From Candidatus Levyibacteriota bacterium (GTDB taxonomy: Bacteria; Patescibacteriota; Microgenomatia; Levybacterales; UBA12049), in assembly GCA_016182225.1 (NCBI GenBank), contig JACOXV010000017.1:1-9259 (forward strand): DNA of 9,259 nucleotides, read 5' to 3'. Numbering within the stretch: position 1 is the first letter of the stretch; every line of letters starts with the position of its first letter. The translations under genes and the position numbers were made by a program. Positions 5,724 through 9,259 of this stretch are shown one piece after another. The notes beneath the pieces were generated by a model. That model was given only the letters and a program-made list of their open reading frames with translations. It was not told the origin of the DNA and did not search any database.

Positions 5724-5791
5724 AAATGTCTTCGGTGCCAATATTTGTCCATCAAAATTTTGGTGAATAAATATTGGTATCGGATACATTT
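5724..5791 (+). repeat. 68-base near-perfect palindrome with no loop
   Basis: Two 34-base arms meet at AAAATTTT (centre between 5757 and 5758). Of 34 opposed positions, 27 are Watson-Crick, 5 are G-T wobbles when read as plus-strand RNA, and only two (5730:5785 and 5749:5766) do not pair. The core contains the perfect 9-base arms CCAATATTT and AAATATTGG. Five of the six transition-type changes are pairs on the plus strand but mismatches on the minus strand, which mildly favours a plus-strand RNA hairpin over a DNA site. Confidence 0.85.
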
Positions 5792-5803
5792 CGAAATTCA
5801 ACC

Positions 5804-5827
5804 ACGGCTTTTTAGCCGTTTAGTTTT
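5804..5827 (+). terminator. Terminator-like hairpin upstream of the GC-rich region
   Basis: ACGGCT (5804-5809) pairs perfectly with AGCCGT (5814-5819) over a TTTT loop, followed by TTAGTTTT. The T-rich tail is on the plus-strand side, so it would end a transcript coming from the 5604-5800 region, just before the next promoter. Confidence 0.5.
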
Positions 5828-5837
5828 GCTCTATAAT
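5809..5837 (+). promoter_or_regulatory. Promoter candidate of the GC-rich RNA
   Basis: A perfect TATAAT at 5832-5837, with a poor -35 (TTTTTA at 5809-5814, 17-base spacing) that overlaps the terminator hairpin. Transcription would begin near 5844, shortly before the sequence turns GC-rich. Confidence 0.45.
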
Positions 5838-5843
5838 CCACAT

Positions 5844-6690
5844 TCGTGGGTTAAGAGATGTAGGAGGAGTTCTATGCAGAACTTTAGCATGAGCTGCTAA
5901 TGGGCCGCCGAGGCGCGTAGTTCGCACTTGAAGTCGGAAGTGGTGCGAGCACCCTTAGGTTATGCGCAAACGTCGCAAGACGTGTCAATTCCCAGTCCTC
6001 ACCCGACTTGAGAGTCTGGACCCCCCAGGGAGGACAACGTCCCATGCGTCTCACGACCACAGGATTCACCTGATGGCACCGTCACGCACCTGTCCCTCGG
6101 GACAGCAATCGCTCAGCACAACGCCCGCCGCACGATCGCAGCAGGCTTTCGTGTTCGAGCCCGTCCTCGACAACGAGCTGTAGGTCACTGACGTGACCCG
6201 GATCGGACATCTCCTGATGTTCTTGCTCTGGCCGCGAAGCTAGGCTAGCGCCACCAAACGCTAAAAGCGCAGCTAGCTGAAGCGGCATCGGAGCTTGGAG
6301 GTAGTCCGAGAGAATAGACCGGACAGTCGCATGTCGCCCTTGATCGGTCAGATCTTCTCGGCCAAAGGCCAGGACTTCGGTCAAACGCAGGACTGGTCTT
6401 CACTAAATACTTTACCCTAGGCGGGTAAAAGGCCATGCTGTGTCCACCCGTCAACACTGCAAACGCCTGGAGCTCGTCCGGACTTCGAGAGATTCTTTCG
6501 ATCTCTGGGAAGTGGCCCTCCCTCCTCCCCACAACTCAGGATCGGGTTGAATTTCTCGGCAAGGGCCGATTTTTCGCGAAAGCGAGATCGTCCCGGAGTG
6601 CTAGGGGGTGGACGTACGGACGTCTAGTTATGCAGACGCAGCCCTGCAAAAACTTTGACGCCTCGCGCGCCCACCCCCACCCTATTCTTT
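5844..6690 (+). ncRNA. Candidate large structured non-coding RNA, class unknown
   Basis: About 830 bases near 60 percent GC by eye lie in an AT-rich genome with no convincing ORF on either strand. Plus-strand hairpins abound. Those with stable tetraloops include ACGTC-GCAA-GACGT (5970-5983), CTGTCC-CTCG-GGACAG (6090-6105), GAC-TTCG-GTC (6373-6382) and TTCGC-GAAA-GCGAG (6573-6586, extended by CGAT/ATCG). Other perfect stems are GTTCGC/GCGAGC (5920-5950), GGTCAC/GTGACC (6183-6198), GTCCG/CGGAC (6304-6324), TTTACCC/GGGTAAA (6411-6429), AGAGAT/ATCTCT plus CTTC/GAAG (6483-6512), GGCCCT/AGGGCC (6514-6567), GACGT/ACGTC (6611-6624) and TGCAG/CTGCA (6631-6648). A 12-bp helix could join the ends (5901-5915 with 6659-6673). 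An alternative 8-bp stem, GGGGGTGG/CCACCCCC (6604-6611, 6671-6678), precedes CTATTCTTT and could be the 3' terminator. I see no RNase P, tmRNA, SRP or intron core motifs. Ends are approximate. Confidence 0.6.
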
Positions 6691-6746
6691 ACAAACAAAA
6701 AAATCACAAATTAATACAACTAGATTGGAATTGAAATTATGGGGCT

Positions 6747-7984
6747 TTAATAAATGGGGTATTTTTTCGTAAATGATTTTACTTCTTGACCAATTTTCAA
6801 AAGTTTTTTGTTTTTCCAGATTTTGGTTTTAAGTTCTTTCCAATACTCTTTTCTTTCTTCCTTATCTTTCGGCAATTCACTTCCCACAACTTCATTAATC
6901 GCATCGTTCATCCATTTAGCAACCCTAACCATATCTCGCTCTTTCAAGCCCCTCGTAGTTATTGCAGGAGTACCCAGACGAATTCCCGATGGCCATAGCG
7001 GTGGATTAGTATCAAATGGTACTCCATTCATATTAAGAACAATACCAGCAACTTCCAAAGCAACCGCTGCAACTTTTCCATTTACTCCTTTGTTACGAAG
7101 ATCTATAAGTATCAGATGGTTGTCCGAACCGCCAGAAACCAAATCAAATCCGTAACTGTTTAATTCTTTTGCCAAGACTTTTGAATTCTTAACAATCTGT
7201 TCAGCATACTTCTTGAAGGGTTTACCCTGAGCCTCGCGAAGGGCCACAGCAATTGCTGCGGTTTGGTTGTCATGCGGCCCACCCTGCAAACCTGGAATAA
7301 TAGCGCTGTCAATCTTTTTCCCCAACTCCGGGTCTTTTTTAAGTCCTTTATTTGTCACCATAATAATTGCTCCTCTAGGCCCTCTTAAAGTTTTGTGGGT
7401 AGTTGTTGTAACAAGATGTGCATGGGCAACTGGTGAAGGGTGGGCTCCTGCGACGACCAAACCGGCAATGTGTGAAATATCAGCCAAAAGATATGCTCCA
7501 ATCTTATCGGCTATTTCGGCAAACTTTTTAAAATCTATTATTCTAGGATATGCTGTAAATCCACAGATTATTAATTTGGGTTTTTCTTTTTTGGCTAATT
7601 TTGAGCTCCGTGTGTTAAGTGTCCTCCAAAAGCCAAGGACAAACCCATTAAAGTATCTCCCGGTTTTAAAACTGCCATCTCCACAGCCGAATTGGCAGGC
7701 GCTCCGGATAAAGCTTGGACGTTAGCAAACGGTACACCGAAAAGTTTTTTTGCGCGATCAATCGCCAACTGCTCTACCTCGTCAGCTACAGCATTTCCCT
7801 GGTAGTATCTTCTTCTTGGATATCCTTCAGAATACTTGTTATTTAAAACTGTTCCAAGTGCTTCCAGAACCGCTGAGGATGTGTAGTTTTCCGAGGGGAT
7901 CATTTCGAGGACATTTCGCTGTCTTTCTTCCTCCGCTTTTACTAACTTATAAATCTGCGGGTCAATGATTCTTAACGTTTTCAT
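6747..7984 (-). pseudogene. glyA: Serine hydroxymethyltransferase, broken by internal deletion and frameshift
   Basis: PLP enzyme that interconverts serine and glycine and charges tetrahydrofolate with one-carbon units. The N-terminal part (7595-7984, ATG 7982-7984, 129 aa) has IPSENYTS, NKYSEGYPRRRYYQGN and ends GGHLTHGAQN-stop. The C-terminal part is open from about 7605 to 6747 in another frame: KEKPKLIICGFTAYPRIIDF, ADISHIAGLVVAGAHPSP, the PLP-lysine motif TTTTHKTLRGPRG, GGPHDNQTAAIA, and RLGTPAITTRGL. Between HLTHG and KEKPKLII the family has about 30 residues including the conserved NFSGK; here only about six remain, so roughly 80 bases are lost and the frame is shifted at about 7597-7610. 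Both halves are otherwise well conserved, so the damage is very recent or an assembly error. Confidence 0.9.
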
Positions 7985-8000
7985 CGTTTCAAAACTAGAC

Positions 8001-8027
8001 GCTGGTGGCTAATTGCTAGTTGCTACG
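8001..8027 (-). repeat. TAGCAA-type repeat in the glyA leader
   Basis: The minus strand carries GTAGCAACTAGCAATTAGCC, staggered copies of TAGCAA/TAGCCA; its AACTAG can pair with CTAGTT near the start codon. It resembles the AGCCAATAGC repeat inside rseP. Confidence 0.4.
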
Positions 8028-8030
8028 TGG

Positions 8031-8059
8031 AGTATATTAAATGAATTATCCCAATGCAA
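8031..8059 (-). promoter_or_regulatory. glyA promoter
   Basis: TTGCAT (8054-8059), a 17-base spacer and TATACT (8031-8036). The start near 8024 gives a leader of about 40 bases containing the TAGCAA repeat. No ribosome binding site is evident before the ATG. Confidence 0.6.
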
Positions 8060-8149
8060 CAGCCAAAAACCTATCGATCACAAAGTCCGTTACTATGTAG
8101 TAGCATACTTTATATCTATTTTTTAGATTTTATTTTTAATTTTTTATTT

Positions 8150-8162
8150 CGCGCTTTGCGCG
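8150..8162. repeat. GC hairpin at the vapC 3' end
   Basis: CGCGC-TTT-GCGCG is a perfect 5-bp stem touching the vapC stop codon. In the vapC direction it is followed by A-rich rather than T-rich sequence, so it is not a standard terminator; it may protect the mRNA 3' end. The remaining bases up to the glyA promoter are AT-rich with no gene. Confidence 0.5.
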
Positions 8163-8540
8163 TCATTTCCAAAATGCTTTTACTTTTTCAACTCTGAGAA
8201 GATTTTTATCAAAACTTGCAAGTAAACCTTTTAAAGACTCCGCGGCGATAATACAATCTGCCATATCAAGTTTTGTTTTTTGGTAGATTTCTATCGCTTT
8301 TTTGATATAGGTTGATTTTTTAACATTCTCTTGGGATAAAAGGAAGAGATATGCGTCAATTACTTTACTTCGCGGCAAACCATATTTTTTCATTAAAATG
8401 TATTCAAGCTCTGGGAAAACCACATCTGGAATGACAATTTTCTTTTCTTTTTCGAGTAACTCTTCTACTTTATCTGCTTTAGCAGGAATGTCGTTGGTGA
8501 AGAAACGAATGAGGACGTTTGTATCAAGAACGGTTTGCAT
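8163..8540 (-). CDS. vapC: PIN-domain toxin ribonuclease, VapC-like
   Basis: Probable toxin of a type II toxin-antitoxin pair: a Mg2+-dependent RNase that cuts specific RNAs when not held by its antitoxin. The 125-aa product from ATG 8538-8540 begins MQTVLDTNVLIRFF. PIN acidic residues are in place: Asp6 (LDTN), Glu44 (FPELEYIL), Asp92/Asp95 (LDMADCIIAA) and Asp111 (SFDKNL). The length is normal for VapC. A start 18 bases upstream is possible but would add residues before the first beta strand. The gene overlaps its antitoxin by 17 bases, the usual arrangement for coupled translation. All key residues are present, so it is likely functional. Confidence 0.9.
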   Translation of the reverse strand: MQTVLDTNVLIRFFTNDIPAKADKVEELLEKEKKIVIPDVVFPELEYILMKKYGLPRSKVIDAYLFLLSQENVKKSTYIKKAIEIYQKTKLDMADCIIAAESLKGLLASFDKNLLRVEKVKAFWK

Positions 8541-8772
8541 ACTTTTCCAAAACGGCATCTCTTATTATCTTTTTCATTTCCTTTTTTGAAAGAACTTTTT
8601 TTGTCTTAATAAAACCTCTCATTTCTTTAACAGATATAACTGGCTCTGCTACAATTTTGTTATTTTCCACAGAAAAATGAAGCTTATCAGAAGCCTTGAG
8701 ATTAAAGAAATCCCGAATTTCTTTAGGAATTGCCACCTGTCCTTTTTGTGTAATAGTAGAAGTACCATGCAT
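8524..8772 (-). CDS. vapB: AbrB/MazE-type antitoxin, VapB-like
   Basis: DNA-binding antitoxin that neutralises the PIN toxin and represses its own operon. The N-terminal swapped-hairpin (AbrB/SpoVT) domain reads TSTITQKGQVAIPKEIRDFF (residues 4-23), followed by KASDKLHFSVENNKIVAEP. The Lys-rich C-terminal tail (about 48-82), with MRGFIKTKKVLSKKEM, would wrap the toxin. I use ATG 8770-8772 (82 aa); a TTG start at 8809-8811 would add 13 residues, but it lies in the -35 box of the operon promoter. The leader would be only a few bases long. Confidence 0.88.
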   Translation of the reverse strand: MHGTSTITQKGQVAIPKEIRDFFNLKASDKLHFSVENNKIVAEPVISVKEMRGFIKTKKVLSKKEMKKIIRDAVLEKYANRS

Positions 8773-8818
8773 AGTAATACCAAGATTATCAAGTATTACT
8801 TTTCTTGTCAAGTATTAC
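8773..8818 (-). promoter_or_regulatory. vapBC promoter with operator repeats
   Basis: A perfect TTGACA (8806-8811) and TAATCT (8783-8788) are separated by 17 bases. Three GTATTAC half-sites cover them. In plus-strand terms these are AGTAATAC (8773-8780), its exact inverted partner GTATTACT (8793-8800), and a direct copy GTATTAC (8812-8818), 19 bases on. CAAGTATTAC is repeated exactly at 8790-8799 and 8809-8818. Placement on the promoter fits autorepression by the antitoxin or the toxin-antitoxin complex. Confidence 0.7.
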
Positions 8819-8848
8819 CTGCAATATAATGTCTTTGCAACAAGGAAA

Positions 8849-9214
8849 TTAGCTTACTAGCTCCTCCATGGAATATCCTTCCTGTATTAACCTAGCAAAA
8901 ACCGGCAGGGTAAGTCTTGCTAAATCAGTCCTCGTTTGTATATATTTACTTCTATCTTCTTCTTGAAGAATAAGATCTCCCGTAATCTCAATATTACCCG
9001 TAAACCCGGCTCCTTTTGGTCTAAATCCTTTAAGTTCAGATTCGGAGGGCTCATCTCCCTTAATCATCTTATAGAACAGACTAATCGCTTCCATGATTGT
9101 AGTCTTTCCACTTTCGTTAAGCCCTACGAGGGTTATCACTCTATTATTTGATAAATCAATATCAACTTCATCAATTCCTTTGAATTTCTTTATAGTAAAT
9201 TTTTTATAAATCAT
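8849..9214 (-). pseudogene. N-terminal fragment of an AAA/OLD-like ATPase
   Basis: The 121-aa product begins MIYKKFTIKKFKGIDEVDIDL and carries a Walker A motif, GLNESGKTT (31-39), followed by IMEAISLFYKM. This is the start of ABC-type ATPases of the OLD/RecF/SMC-like group found in DNA repair and phage-defence systems. Such proteins normally exceed 350 residues; the signature motif, Walker B and any nuclease (TOPRIM) domain are missing. After about residue 97 the sequence (TDLARLTLPVFARLIQEGYS) no longer looks like the ATPase and may be the tail of another gene joined by deletion. The ATG overlaps the stop of the upstream gene (ATGA), which indicates an operon. Confidence 0.65.
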
Positions 9215-9259
9215 ATTAGATTCTTAACCTCAGCCAAAATTTTGTTACTTTCGGAATCT
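9211..9259 (-). CDS. C-terminal end of an upstream gene
   Basis: Fifteen codons (DSESNKILAEVKNLI) and a TGA stop that overlaps the ATPase start by four bases. Too little is visible to name it. The tight overlap suggests a two-gene system with the ATPase. Confidence 0.4.
   Translation of the reverse strand, partial: DSESNKILAEVKNLI

Noticed and set aside
5874..5900. Eight-codon ORF MQNFSMSC after a perfect AGGAGG
   Set aside because: AGTTC-TATGCA-GAACT forms a hairpin over the start, and the peptide has no attenuator-like content. It is more likely part of the RNA structure, although a leader peptide cannot be excluded.
5962..6183. 73-aa plus-strand ORF, and a 9-codon ORF at 6044-6073 coupled to an ATG at 6073
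   Set aside because: No protein-like pattern; the frames run through strong hairpins, and only the 9-codon ORF has an SD-like GGGAGGA, which also forms part of a stem.
6082..6532. Minus-strand ORFs of 95-100 aa in the GC-rich block
   Set aside because: GC-rich DNA has few stop codons; the products look random, overlap each other and have no start signals.
5844..6690. RNase P RNA, tmRNA, SRP RNA or a group I/II intron
   Set aside because: No GAGGAAAGTCC/ACAGAA pair, no tRNA-like ends or tag peptide, no SRP loop and no intron core or domain V; the length also does not fit the first three.
6435..6734. 99-aa plus-strand ORF
   Set aside because: It crosses from GC-rich into AT-rich sequence with an abrupt change in composition, has no ribosome binding site and no recognisable domain.
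1..9259. CRISPR arrays, tRNA or rRNA genes, transposases
   Set aside because: No spaced direct-repeat array, no cloverleaf with the expected conserved loops, and no transposase or integrase motif seen.

Overview
The window looks like part of a Candidate Phyla Radiation (Patescibacteria) genome, read from a metagenome-type assembly. The evidence is an AT-rich background with compact minus-strand housekeeping genes, a short single-unit EF-Ts (150 aa), and an rpsB-tsf-frr-rseP order stripped of the usual intervening genes (no pyrH, dxr, uppS or cdsA). Near-absent Shine-Dalgarno sites and a fragment of a Cys-containing 'LECPRCFWLD' protein that I associate with CPR genomes point the same way. TGA is used as a normal stop, so there is no sign of recoding. 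The exact phylum cannot be fixed from the sequence; Microgenomates or Parcubacteria would fit.

Layout: (1) 1-574, minus strand: a truncated 6-phosphogluconolactonase-like gene, overlapped at its 3' end by the start of a Cys-rich protein that runs off the window. (2) 619-1446, plus strand: a GC-rich cassette with its own promoter, two strong ribosome binding sites and two small membrane proteins, one extremely rich in tryptophan. (3) 1490-5588, minus strand: rpsB, tsf, frr, an unrecognised 239-aa gene, then rseP. Several genes in this run carry their own promoter-like boxes. (4) 5589-6746: a gene-free stretch holding a 68-nt near-perfect palindrome, a terminator-like hairpin, a TATAAT box, and then about 830 bases of GC-rich sequence. 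That sequence has no credible ORF and many stable hairpins, including GNRA and UUCG tetraloops on the plus strand. It is my best candidate for an undescribed system, a large structured non-coding RNA. (5) 6747-8059, minus strand: glyA broken by an internal deletion plus frameshift. (6) 8163-9259, minus strand: a VapBC-type toxin-antitoxin pair with a textbook operator/promoter, a truncated AAA ATPase, and the last codons of a further gene.

The translation genes (S2, EF-Ts, RRF) form one functional group. RseP is the membrane-associated protease commonly linked to it. Three of the thirteen protein genes (6PGL-like, glyA, ATPase) appear damaged by deletions, which means either real decay or local assembly errors. 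Both GC-rich islands lie on the strand opposite to all the AT-rich genes and begin with their own promoter-like boxes, which makes them the two places most worth a closer look.
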